Assembly: GCA_040006895.1 (NCBI GenBank)
Contig: JBDTWB010000030.1
Span: 1-29,036, forward strand
Length of the DNA: 29,036 nt
From: CAIWHR01 sp040006895
Lineage (GTDB): Bacteria > Pseudomonadota > Gammaproteobacteria > Burkholderiales > Casimicrobiaceae
Direction of reading: 5' to 3'
Below are positions 14,726 through 22,277 of the stretch, piece after piece; positions within the stretch are counted from its first letter, which is position 1; the number at the start of each line of letters is the position of its first letter. A program made the position numbers and the translations under genes. The notes under the pieces are model-generated. The model was not told the origin of the DNA, did not search any database, and was given only the letters and a program-made list of their open reading frames with translations.

Positions 14726-15889
14726 ATGTCGGGCAACACACTCGGGACGCTCTTTCGCGTCACCTCCTTCGGCGAGTCGCACGGACCCGCGATCGGCTGC
14801 GTGGTCGACGGCTGCCCGCCCGGTCTCGCGCTTTCGGGCGAGCACATCCAGCACGACCTCGATCGCCGCAGGCCCGGCACATCGCGCCACGTCACGCAGC
14901 GACGCGAGCCGGACGCAGTGGAGATTCTCTCGGGCGTGTTCGAGGGACATACCACCGGCACGCCCATAGCGCTGCTGATTCGCAATCAGGATGCGAAGAG
15001 CCGCGACTACGCCAACATCGCCGAGACCTTCCGTCCGGGACACGGCGATTACGCGTACTGGCAGAAGTACGGCATCCGCGACTACCGCGGCGGGGGCCGG
15101 GCTTCAGCGCGCGAGACCGCGGTGCGCGTGGCGGCCGGTGCGATCGCGCGCAAATGGCTGGCGGAGCGCCACGCGGTCGTCATCCGCGGCCATCTCGCGC
15201 AACTCGGGCCGATGGTCATTCCGTTCGAGGGCTGGGAGCACGTCGACGGCAATGCGTTCTTTGCCGCCAATGCGTCGATGATCGCCGAGCTCGAGCAGTT
15301 CATGGATCGGCTTCGCAAATCGGGTGACTCGTGTGGCGCACGGGTCAATGCGGTAGCGTCGGGCGTGCCGGTGGGTTGGGGCGAGCCCGTGTACGGACGG
15401 CTTGATGCCGATCTCGCCCACGCGATGATGAGCATCAACGCCGTCAAGGGCGTCGAGATCGGTGCCGGCTTTGCCGCCATCACCCAGACCGGGACCGAGC
15501 ATACCGACGAGATGACTCCGGACGGGTTCCTGCAGAACGAGGCGGGCGGCATCCTTGCCGGCATCTCCACCGGCCAGGATATCGTCGTGTCGATCGCGGT
15601 CAAGCCCACCTCGTCGGTTCGGCTCGACCGTCGCTCGATCGACAAGGCGGGACGTGCCGTGATCGTGAACACCCACGGACGCCACGATCCGTGCGTGGGC
15701 CTGCGCGCAACGCCGATCGCGGAAGCGATGCTCGCCCTGGTACTGATGGATCATGCGCTCCGGCACCGCGCGCAGAATGCCGACGTGGTGACCACGACTC
15801 CCCGCATTCCCCCCGTGGCCGCGCATCAAGCCCGTCCCGTCACCCGCGATCCGCGCACCATCGACGATCCCGAGCCCGACGAAGCCTGA
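14726..15889 (+). CDS. aroC: Chorismate synthase
   Basis: Last step of the shikimate pathway: removes phosphate from EPSP to give chorismate, using reduced FMN. The 387-residue product starts MSGNTLGTLFRVTSFGESHG, the family N-terminus, which is why ATG 14726 is preferred over an in-frame ATG 60 bases earlier. Further signatures are GCVVDGCPPGL, RRPGTSRHVTQRREPD, ALLIRNQDAKSRDY, the GRASARETAVRVAAGA block, INAVKGVEIGAGF and RHDPCVGLRATPIAEAM. A TAAACT near 14670 may be its -10 box. The stop lies at the edge of a 17-bp tandem duplication (15888-15921). Confidence 0.98.
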   Translation: MSGNTLGTLFRVTSFGESHGPAIGCVVDGCPPGLALSGEHIQHDLDRRRPGTSRHVTQRREPDAVEILSGVFEGHTTGTPIALLIRNQDAKSRDYANIAETFRPGHGDYAYWQKYGIRDYRGGGRASARETAVRVAAGAIARKWLAERHAVVIRGHLAQLGPMVIPFEGWEHVDGNAFFAANASMIAELEQFMDRLRKSGDSCGARVNAVASGVPVGWGEPVYGRLDADLAHAMMSINAVKGVEIGAGFAAITQTGTEHTDEMTPDGFLQNEAGGILAGISTGQDIVVSIAVKPTSSVRLDRRSIDKAGRAVIVNTHGRHDPCVGLRATPIAEAMLALVLMDHALRHRAQNADVVTTTPRIPPVAAHQARPVTRDPRTIDDPEPDEA

Positions 15890-15921
15890 AGCCGGAGGAC
15901 GATCGAAGCCGGAGGACGATC
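15888..15921 (+). repeat. 17-bp perfect tandem duplication at the aroC stop
   Basis: GAAGCCGGAGGACGATC occurs twice in a row (15888-15904 and 15905-15921), and the sequence on both sides carries further GAAGCCT copies. It starts inside the aroC stop codon, so it extends the 3' untranslated region only. Confidence 0.9.
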
Positions 15922-16014
15922 GAAGCCTTAGACCCGATCCGGATGTTCGATCCGTTTGGCTGCCGACGGGCCCGAGCTACAGGCGTCGACCACTCCCACG
16001 CATGCGACGATCGG

Positions 16015-17415
16015 TCACTTGCCGGTGATGCGCGCACTCGCACTGCCCCGCGCGAACGTGAGCTTCACGTCGTCGCCCAGGGCAACCTCCGTCGTCTCGG
16101 TGACGATCCGGCCGTCGGCCCGGGCCACGATGGCATAGCCCCGGGCAAGCACCGCGGCAGGTCCAAGGTGCTGCAGGCTTTGCTCCAGGACCGCTACCCG
16201 GCGCCCGAGGCTGTCGAGCCGGGTGCGGCTGCCGCGCAGGAACAGCTCGCGCGCCTGCTCGACCGCGGCGCACTGCGCCAGGGGTCGAGCCAGGCGCCAT
16301 GCGAACGCCCGCTGGGCACGGACGAGCCGCTCGTCCCAGGCCCGTACCCGATGCGCATGGCAGCGTGCCAGGCGGCGCGCCAGATCGGCCAGCGTGCGTT
16401 CCTGCAGGGCGAGTCGGGCGGCCGGATGCACCAGGCGCCGTGCGGCCGCATCCAGGCGCTGCATGCGCGTCTCGAGTCCCCTGGCGGCCCCACCGGACCA
16501 GCGCCTCGCATGCACGGCGAGTGCGCGGCGCAGCGCCGCGCCGTCGGGCGCCACCAGGATGGCGGCGGCGGTCGGGGTCGGGGCACGCGCGTCGGCGACG
16601 AAGTCGGCGATGGTGAAATCGGTTTCGTGGCCGACGCCCGATACGACGGGAAGGGTCGACAGGAAAATGGCCCGCGCCACGATCTCCTCGTTGAACGGCC
16701 ACAGGTCCTCGATCGAGCCACCACCGCGGCACACGATCAGCACGTCGACTTCGGCACGGCCGTTCGCGGTCGCGATTGCGGCCGCGAGCTCGCCTGCAGC
16801 GCTTGCGCCCTGCACTGCCGCCGGATAGATGATCACGGCCAACGAAGGCAACCGCCGGCGCAAGGTCGTGAGCACATCGCGCAGCGCGGCCGCGGCGAGA
16901 GACGTCACGATGCCGATGCGGGCCGGATGACCCGGCAGCGGACGCTTGCGCTCGGAGCGGAACCAGCCGGCGGCCTCCATCCGTGCCTTGAGCTCGGCGA
17001 AGCGCTCGTAAAGCTGGCCGATTCCGGCCTGGCGCATCGTCTCCACGTTGAGTTGGAACTCGCCCCGCGCCTCGTAGATCGTCGGTGTCGCCCGCAGCTC
17101 GACCTGCACGCCGTCCTTCAGCGCAAAGCGGATGAATTGCGCCTTGTTGCGGAAGAACACGCAGCGCACCTGCGCCTTCGCATCCTTGAGATTGAAGTAG
17201 CAGTGCCCGGAGGCCGCGCGGGTGAAGTTGGAGACCTCGCCGCTGATCCAGGCGAGTCCCAGGTGTCGCTCCAGTAACAGCCGCGCGGAGCTCACGAGAG
17301 CAGACACCGGCATGACCGGAGGAGTGGCGCCCGCGCCGCGCTCGGGGGCAAGCCAGTCGATCGGAGAATCGCCGGGCGTCATGCCGGATTCGCGAGCTCG
17401 GTGGACAAAAGACAT
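16015..17415 (-). CDS. xseA: Exodeoxyribonuclease VII large subunit
   Basis: Large subunit of the bidirectional single-strand exonuclease ExoVII. In 466 residues: an N-terminal OB-fold (LGLAWISGEVSNFTRAASGHCYFNLKDAKAQVRCVFFRN), the linker FELNVE-like block (EFQLNVETMRQAGIGQLYERFAELK), the catalytic core (PARIGIVTSLAAAALRDVLTTLRRRLP, VLIVCRGGGSIEDLWPFNEE, VSGVGHETDFTIADFVADARAPTPTAAA), a long Arg/Ala-rich coiled coil, and the C-terminal ARGYAIV block. The core motif usually reads SPTGAA..RD; here it is SLAAAALRD. ATG 17415 gives an extended N-terminus; ATG 17382 or 17313 are equally possible and none has a clear ribosome site. The small subunit gene xseB is not in the window. Converges with aroC. 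Confidence 0.96.
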   Translation of the reverse strand: MSFVHRARESGMTPGDSPIDWLAPERGAGATPPVMPVSALVSSARLLLERHLGLAWISGEVSNFTRAASGHCYFNLKDAKAQVRCVFFRNKAQFIRFALKDGVQVELRATPTIYEARGEFQLNVETMRQAGIGQLYERFAELKARMEAAGWFRSERKRPLPGHPARIGIVTSLAAAALRDVLTTLRRRLPSLAVIIYPAAVQGASAAGELAAAIATANGRAEVDVLIVCRGGGSIEDLWPFNEEIVARAIFLSTLPVVSGVGHETDFTIADFVADARAPTPTAAAILVAPDGAALRRALAVHARRWSGGAARGLETRMQRLDAAARRLVHPAARLALQERTLADLARRLARCHAHRVRAWDERLVRAQRAFAWRLARPLAQCAAVEQARELFLRGSRTRLDSLGRRVAVLEQSLQHLGPAAVLARGYAIVARADGRIVTETTEVALGDDVKLTFARGSASARITGK

Positions 17416-17624
17416 GCCCGGGCGATTGCGTCATGGACAAGCGGGATCATCGGCGGGGGCCCCAGCCTCGCTGGCGGCACCCGACCGCGCGCCGTGGCGC
17501 ATCGCGGCGCGGTCCCACGTTGGGGGATCAAGTGTTTGATGCGCAATGTTTTTTCCGCGAGTGTAATTTGGGCATTACAACAAAATGCGAGTTGCATGCG
17601 GCACTTAGCGATTCCATCGACAGG

Positions 17625-17659
17625 TTATCCACACTTTGGCCCACAGGTTTTGTGGACAA
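17625..17659. promoter_or_regulatory. Pair of inverted DnaA-box-like sites
   Basis: TTATCCACA (17625-17633, plus strand) is a perfect DnaA box, and TGTGGACAA (17651-17659) is TTGTCCACA on the minus strand, one base off the strict consensus. The centres are 26 bases apart and the boxes face each other. They lie about 90 bases upstream of the glnS -35 box. Confidence 0.55.
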
Positions 17660-17749
17660 GACCGGCGCACGTAAAAATCTTACGCGTCTGCGCGCCTTGC
17701 CGGGCGCGGTTTGCGTGGGTGGGGCGGTCTGGCACTGGGAAGCGCAGCC

Positions 17750-17778
17750 ATGACGTGGCAGGGCGTGCCGGTTAGAAT
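17750..17778 (+). promoter_or_regulatory. Sigma-70 promoter of glnS
   Basis: ATGACG (17750-17755) and TAGAAT (17773-17778) are separated by 17 bases. The predicted start near 17785 gives a leader of about 29 bases, which contains the 14-bp palindrome. Confidence 0.55.
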
Positions 17779-17794
17779 GCCGGATTGTGCTTCG

Positions 17795-17808
17795 TTGTTC
17801 ATGAACAA
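17795..17808. promoter_or_regulatory. Perfect 14-bp palindrome just before the glnS start
   Basis: TTGTTCATGAACAA is fully self-complementary, lies between the predicted transcription start and the ATG at 17814, and ends 5 bases before that ATG. It occupies the place where a ribosome site would be expected. It could be an operator or a translation-limiting structure; the protein or mechanism is not identifiable. Confidence 0.5.
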
Positions 17809-17813
17809 ATGAC

Positions 17814-19676
17814 ATGCATGCTGCGCCGCCACAACAGGACACTGACGTAACGCGTCGCGCCGATCCGGCTCCGATCCGCGGCGTGACGGCACGCGCAACG
17901 GTCCCGGTTTCGAATTTTTTGCGCGCCATCATCGCCGAGGATAGGCGCACGGGTAAATACGCCGGGCGCTTGTTCACCCGGTTCCCGCCCGAGCCCAACG
18001 GCTATCTTCACTACGGTCACGCCAAGTCGATCTGCCTCAACTTCGGCCTCGCCGCCGAGAATGCCGGGCAGTGCCATCTGCGCTTCGACGACACCAACCC
18101 GGTCAAGGAGGACGTCGAGTTCGAAGACTCGATCGCCGAGGCCGTGCACTGGCTCGGCTTCGATTGGGGCCCGCATCGCTACCACGCCTCCGACTACTAC
18201 GACCGGTTGTATGCGTTCGCCGAGTGGTTCATCGGTGAGGGCCTCGCCTATGTCGACAGCCAGTCGGCGGACGAGATGCGCGCCTCGCGGGGTACGCTGA
18301 CCGAGCCGGGACGCGCCAGTCCCTTCCGCGACCGCGGCATAGACGAGAATCTCGATCTTTTCAAGCGCATGCGAGCCGGCGAGTTCGCGGACGGCGCGCA
18401 CGTCCTGCGGCTCAAGATCGACATGGCGAGCCCGAACGTGAATATGCGCGATCCGGCGATCTACCGCATCCGGCACGCGCGGCACCATCGCACCGGGGAC
18501 GCCTGGTGCATTTATCCGCTCTACGACTACACGCACTGCATCTCGGACGCGCTCGAGCGCATCACGCATTCGATATGCACCCTCGAGTTCCAGGACCATC
18601 GGCCGCTTTACGACTGGATACTGGAGAAGCTGGCCGACGGCGGTCTCGTTGCCCGGCCTTTGCCGCAGCAGTACGAGTTTGCCCGCCTCAACCTCACCTA
18701 CGTCGTGCTCTCCAAGCGACGGCTCATCGAACTCGTAAGCCAGGGCCACGTGGACGGCTGGGACGACCCGCGCATGCCGACCCTGGTCGGCGCCCGGCGC
18801 CGGGGCTTCACGCCGGAAGGTTTCCGCCTGTTCGCCGAACGCATCGGGGTATCCAAGTCGGATTCCTGGATCGACATGAGCGTCCTCGAGGATTGCATGC
18901 GGGAGGACCTCAATGTCCGCGCGCCGCGGCGCATCGCCGTCCTCGACCCGGTCCGGCTGGTGATCGACAACTACCCGGAAGGGACGACGGAGGAATGTCT
19001 CGCGCCCAATCATCCGCAGCAACCCGATCTCGGGCGAAGGGGGCTGCCGTTCGGTCGCGAGTTATGGATCGAACGGGACGACTTCTCGGAGAGTCCCCCG
19101 AAGGGTTACTTCCGGCTCGCGCCCGGCGCCGAGGTGCGGCTGCGGTACGCCTATATCGTGCGCTGCACGGGATTCGAGAAGGATGCGTCGGGGAATGTCA
19201 CCGTCGTGCACTGCACGTACGATCCGCACACCCGGAGCGGCACCGCCGGTGCGGACACGCGCAAAGTCAAGGGCAACATCCATTGGCTGGCGGTGTCGGC
19301 GGCAGTGCGCGCGGAGGTGCGGCTGTACGACCGGCTCTTCACGGTGCCCTTTCCCGGCACGACCACGCCCGGCATCGTCGATCGCATCGCGGTATCGGCA
19401 CCGACTCCGGAAGGACAGCCACCGCTGCTCTCCGGCGTCGAGGACGACGGGCCCGGCGAGACCGTCGAACGGACCTACCTCAACGACCTCAATCCCGATT
19501 CGAAGCGCGTGATCTCGGCGTTCGTCGAGCCGGCGCTCGCGGCGACCCTTGCCGAGGAGCGGTTCCAGTTCGAGCGCCACGGCTACTTCGTCGCCGATCT
19601 CGGCGATCACAGCACGGACGCACCGGTGTTCAACCGCTCCGTCACGTTGCGCGATTCCTCCGGCAAGCCTGCCTGA
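17814..19676 (+). CDS. glnS: Glutaminyl-tRNA synthetase
   Basis: Charges tRNA-Gln with glutamine (class I synthetase). In 620 residues: FTRFPPEPNGYLHYGHAKSICLNFG, with the HIGH-type motif HYGH at about 66-69; CHLRFDDTNPVKEDVEFEDSI; HWLGFDWG; LRLKIDMASPNVNMRDPAIYRI; YPLYDYTHCISDALERITHSICTLEFQDHRPLYDWIL; the KMSKS-type loop VLSKR at about 297-301; and a C-terminal beta-barrel anticodon-binding region (RDDFSESPPKGYFRLAPGAEVRLRYAYIV to the end). The region before FLRAII is about 34 residues, longer than in E. coli, so GTG 17883 is an alternative start. The ATG at 17814 has no Shine-Dalgarno; the palindrome sits there instead. Its presence means Gln-tRNA is made directly, at least in part. Confidence 0.98.
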   Translation: MHAAPPQQDTDVTRRADPAPIRGVTARATVPVSNFLRAIIAEDRRTGKYAGRLFTRFPPEPNGYLHYGHAKSICLNFGLAAENAGQCHLRFDDTNPVKEDVEFEDSIAEAVHWLGFDWGPHRYHASDYYDRLYAFAEWFIGEGLAYVDSQSADEMRASRGTLTEPGRASPFRDRGIDENLDLFKRMRAGEFADGAHVLRLKIDMASPNVNMRDPAIYRIRHARHHRTGDAWCIYPLYDYTHCISDALERITHSICTLEFQDHRPLYDWILEKLADGGLVARPLPQQYEFARLNLTYVVLSKRRLIELVSQGHVDGWDDPRMPTLVGARRRGFTPEGFRLFAERIGVSKSDSWIDMSVLEDCMREDLNVRAPRRIAVLDPVRLVIDNYPEGTTEECLAPNHPQQPDLGRRGLPFGRELWIERDDFSESPPKGYFRLAPGAEVRLRYAYIVRCTGFEKDASGNVTVVHCTYDPHTRSGTAGADTRKVKGNIHWLAVSAAVRAEVRLYDRLFTVPFPGTTTPGIVDRIAVSAPTPEGQPPLLSGVEDDGPGETVERTYLNDLNPDSKRVISAFVEPALAATLAEERFQFERHGYFVADLGDHSTDAPVFNRSVTLRDSSGKPA

Positions 19677-19777
19677 CCGTACCACGGCGCGCCGCGCCGC
19701 AACTCGCCGTCGCGTTGCCGGTCCCAATGGGGTCGGCTAAGATTGCGCCCGTCCCATAGGTTCCGGAAGGTCTGCCC

Positions 19778-20653
19778 ATGAAACGCGTCGTCCTGTTCCT
19801 CGTGACCAACATCGCCGTCGTGCTGGTGCTCTCGGTGGTGCTTAACCTGCTCGGCCTCAACCGCGCACTCAGCCAGCAGGGTATCCAGGTGGGGCCGCTG
19901 CTCGTGTTCTCGTTCGTAGTCGGTTTCACCGGGTCGATCATCTCGCTCCTGATCTCCAAGCCGATGGCCAAGTGGAGCACCGGCGCGCACATCATCGAAA
20001 CGCCGTCCAACGAGGCGGAAGCCTGGTTGCTCGAGACCGTGCGGCGGCTGGCGGCCAAGGCCGAGATCGGCATGCCGGACGTGGCGATCTACGAAGGCGA
20101 TGCCAATGCGTTTGCGACCGGCGCGTTCAAGAATTCTGCCCTCGTCGCCGTGTCCACGGGGCTCCTGCAGTCGATGAACAGGGAGGAGGCGGAAGCGGTA
20201 CTCGGGCACGAGATCGCCCACGTCGCCAATGGCGACATGGTGACGCTGACCCTCATCCAGGGGGTCGTCAACACCTTCGTGATCTTCCTGGCCCGAGTGG
20301 TGGCCTACTTCATCGACCGCACCATTTTCCGTACCGAGCGCGGCACCGGCCCGGGCTTTTTCATTACGGTGATCGTGTGCCAGATCGTGTTCGGCATTCT
20401 CGCCAGCATGATCGTCGCGTGGTTCTCGCGCTGGCGCGAATACCGCGCCGACGCGGGCAGCGCCCGGCTGCTCGGTTCGCCGCAACCGATGGTGCACGCG
20501 CTGCAGCGATTGGGTGGCATCCAGTCCGGCGGCTTGCCACAGGCGATCCAGGCGTTTGGCATCGCCCCATCTCCGCAGGGTTTCATGTCCCTGTTTGCAT
20601 CGCACCCTCCGCTCGAGGCGCGCATCGCCGCGCTGCAGGGTCGCGCGGCCTGA
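19778..20653 (+). CDS. htpX: Membrane zinc metalloprotease HtpX
   Basis: Heat-stress-associated inner-membrane protease that degrades misfolded membrane proteins together with FtsH. The 291-residue product has membrane segments at about 4-26 and 38-60, the zinc site HEIAH at 144-148, a second membrane pair (about 156-178 and 195-215), and the third zinc ligand in WREYRADAGSARLLG. The C-terminus SLFASHPPLEARIAAL is typical of the family, as is N-terminal MKRVVLFLVTNIAVV. GGAAGG lies 8 bases before the ATG. A TAAGAT near 19738 could be its -10 box. It follows glnS by about 100 bases. Confidence 0.97.
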   Translation: MKRVVLFLVTNIAVVLVLSVVLNLLGLNRALSQQGIQVGPLLVFSFVVGFTGSIISLLISKPMAKWSTGAHIIETPSNEAEAWLLETVRRLAAKAEIGMPDVAIYEGDANAFATGAFKNSALVAVSTGLLQSMNREEAEAVLGHEIAHVANGDMVTLTLIQGVVNTFVIFLARVVAYFIDRTIFRTERGTGPGFFITVIVCQIVFGILASMIVAWFSRWREYRADAGSARLLGSPQPMVHALQRLGGIQSGGLPQAIQAFGIAPSPQGFMSLFASHPPLEARIAALQGRAA

Positions 20654-20725
20654 TCGGCCGCTTGCAGGCGAGCGGTTTGGTCGCGCCTGCCGCCTCCCCA
20701 CTCCCTCACGAACCAGGAGCAACTC

Positions 20726-20929
20726 ATGCGGTACAAGATCGAAGTCGAGGACGAGCGCGGCCTGTGGCACGACGTGCGCAATGACGATGGCACCGTGCTC
20801 ACCTACGACTCGGAGGATTCGGCGCGGGCGGCGCTTGCGGAACGCTTCCCGGTGCTGGTGCAGATGCAGCAGTACGGCGGAGGCAAGCGCACCCGCGTGA
20901 TCCGCATCATCGAGGACGAGGACGACTGA
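20726..20929 (+). CDS. Hypothetical small acidic protein (67 aa)
   Basis: I do not recognise a family. The frame reads MRYKIEVEDERGLWHDV then RNDDGTVLTYDSEDSARAAL, FPVLVQMQQYGG and KRTRVIRIIEDEDD. It alternates beta-like strands and one helix and ends in an acidic tail, which suggests a compact soluble beta-alpha-beta protein. AGGAG lies 6 bases before the ATG, and codon use is GC-rich in third positions like its neighbours, so it is probably a real gene. It lies between htpX and a glutathione S-transferase on the same strand, with gaps of 72 and 114 bases. Confidence 0.75.
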   Translation: MRYKIEVEDERGLWHDVRNDDGTVLTYDSEDSARAALAERFPVLVQMQQYGGGKRTRVIRIIEDEDD

Positions 20930-21043
20930 TCCGGTGCGCGGCGGGTCATGGGTGACGACCCGTTCGCACCGCGCTTATCGTTGCATCGGCGGCACGCCAG
21001 CCGTCGATCCGAGGCACTGCCAGTCCGCGACCGGAGGGACCCC

Positions 21044-21661
21044 ATGATCGAGCTCTACACTGCACAAACCTCGAACGGCCAGCGGGTGGCGATCATGCTC
21101 GAGGCGTGCGGCCTGCCGTATCGTGCGCACGTGCTCGATCTCTTCAAGGGCGAGCAGACCGACCCGGCGTTCCGGCGCATCAATCCGGCGGGGCAGATAC
21201 CCGCCATCGTCGATTCCGACGGGCCGGACGGAAAGCCGTTCACGCTGACCCAATCCGCCGCCATCCTGCTCTACCTTGCGGAGAAGACCGGCCGGTTCAT
21301 GCCGGTCGACGTCTGCCGGCGCGCGCTCGCCACCCAGTGGCTCATGCAGGCGATGACCGATGTCGCGTGCGCATCCGGAGGAATATTCCTGCTCTCCAGG
21401 ATTGCTCCGGAGCGCTCGCCCGCCAATGTCGCATTCTTCGAGGAGCGCACGCTGCGCTTTCTGCGACTGGCGGATGCCCGGCTCGAGGGCCGGGAGTATC
21501 TCGCCGACGAATTGTCCGTGGCCGACTTTGCGCTCTACCCGATCTGCGAGGCGCGATGGAGCCTGGTGCACGCGGCGGCCGCGGAACTGCCCCATCTGAC
21601 GCTCTGGAAGGCAAGGCTCGGCGGGGACGCTGCGGTCACGCGGGCCATGGCGGTCGCGTAA
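21044..21661 (+). CDS. Glutathione S-transferase (Ure2p/YghU-like)
   Basis: A 205-residue thioredoxin-fold plus all-helical protein. The N-terminal half has MIELYTAQTSNGQRVAIMLEACGLPYRAHVLDLFKGEQ, INPAGQIPAIVDSD with the cis-proline, and LTQSAAILLYLAEK for the glutathione gamma-glutamyl contact (Gln-Ser). The C-terminal half is helical, with the N-capping motif YLADELSVADFALYP. The TSNG.R.. start resembles Ure2p/YghU-type GSTs, where an Asn or Thr replaces the usual Tyr/Ser. GGAGGG lies 6 bases before ATG 21044, which settles the start over an upstream ATG. The substrate is unknown. Confidence 0.93.
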   Translation: MIELYTAQTSNGQRVAIMLEACGLPYRAHVLDLFKGEQTDPAFRRINPAGQIPAIVDSDGPDGKPFTLTQSAAILLYLAEKTGRFMPVDVCRRALATQWLMQAMTDVACASGGIFLLSRIAPERSPANVAFFEERTLRFLRLADARLEGREYLADELSVADFALYPICEARWSLVHAAAAELPHLTLWKARLGGDAAVTRAMAVA

Positions 21662-21812
21662 ACTTCGCGGGGAAGGACGCCCGCGGTTACGGCGCGGGTG
21701 CCGAGGCGACGGGCACGCGTTCTCCTGCCGCAGCATTGGTCCGTGAACGCACAGGTGCTGCGGCGGTGCCGCGTCCATGCGTGGCCGCCGTCGCTGCCCC
21801 CTGCTGCCAGGC

Positions 21813-21848
21813 AAGAAAACGGCCGCAGCGTGTGCACGCTGCGGCCGT
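21813..21848 (-). terminator. Rho-independent terminator of the SWIB gene
   Basis: A perfect inverted repeat with 14-base arms (ACGGCCGCAGCGTG and its complement) around TG at 21819-21848. On the minus strand it is followed by TTTTCTTG. It begins 22 bases after the SWIB stop codon. Confidence 0.85.
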
Positions 21849-21869
21849 GATGCGAATCTGGCGAGCGGT

Positions 21870-22277
21870 TTACTTCAGGTGGTTCGACACGAGCTTGGTC
21901 ATCTCGAACATGGAGACCTTGCTTTTGCCGCCGAACACCGGCTTCAGCTTGTCATCGGCGTTGATGAGGCGCCTGTTGACCGAATCCTGAAGCTTGTTCT
22001 TCTTGATGTATTCCCAAATGCGCTTGGTGACTTCGGTGCGCGGCTGCGGCGTGTTGCCGATCACTGCAGCGAGTTGCGCCGAGGGCGTCATCGCCTTCAT
22101 GAAAGCTGCGTTCGGCTTGCGCTTGGTCGCGGCTTTCTTGGCGGTCTTCGGGGCGGTTTTCTTGGCGGGAGACTTTTTCGCGGCGGTTTTTTTCGCGCCG
22201 GTTTTTTTCGCAGCGGTCTTCTTGCCAGCGGTCTTCTTACCGGCGGATTTCTTTGCAGCCTTTTTGGCAGTAGCCAT
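21870..22277 (-). CDS. Histone-H1-like Lys/Ala-rich tail fused to a SWIB/MDM2 domain
   Basis: A 135-residue DNA-associated protein. Residues 1-57 are an H1-like tail of AAKK, GKKT and AKKT repeats with almost only Ala, Lys, Thr, Ser and Pro. Residues 60-135 are a SWIB domain (FMKAMTPSAQLAAVIGNTPQPRTEVTKRIWEYIKKNKLQD, then RRLINADDKLKPVFGGKSKVSMFEMTKLVSNHL). SWIB domains are best known from eukaryotic chromatin remodellers and from chlamydiae; similar Lys-rich SWIB proteins occur in betaproteobacteria. Role is probably nucleoid binding, not proven. GGAAGGAG lies 5 bases before ATG 22277, and a strong terminator follows, so it is a single-gene, probably well-expressed unit. Two A7 runs (22202-22208 and 22187-22193) lie in the tail. 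Confidence 0.93.
   Translation of the reverse strand: MATAKKAAKKSAGKKTAGKKTAAKKTGAKKTAAKKSPAKKTAPKTAKKAATKRKPNAAFMKAMTPSAQLAAVIGNTPQPRTEVTKRIWEYIKKNKLQDSVNRRLINADDKLKPVFGGKSKVSMFEMTKLVSNHLK

Larger units (their letters stand above)
17416..17813. other. AT-richer intergenic region between divergent xseA and glnS
   Basis: About 400 bases without a gene, including a stretch (about 17530-17690) clearly richer in A and T than the rest of the window. It holds a dyad ATCAA-N4-TTGAT (17527-17540), a dyad TGTAAT-N6-ATTACA (17562-17579), two DnaA-box-like sites facing each other (17625-17633, 17651-17659), and the glnS promoter and palindrome. Confidence 0.7.

Noticed and set aside
17730..17745. TGGCACTGGGAAGCGC as a second sigma-54 promoter upstream of glnS
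   Set aside because: GG and GC are 9, not 10, bases apart and the -12 box does not match TTGC.
17416..17813. Chromosomal replication origin
   Set aside because: Only two DnaA-box-like sites are present, and dnaA, dnaN, parAB or gidA are absent from the neighbourhood.
21732..21773. Inverted repeat GCCGCAGCA/TGCTGCGGC after the GST gene as a terminator
   Set aside because: The loop is over 20 bases and there is no T-run.
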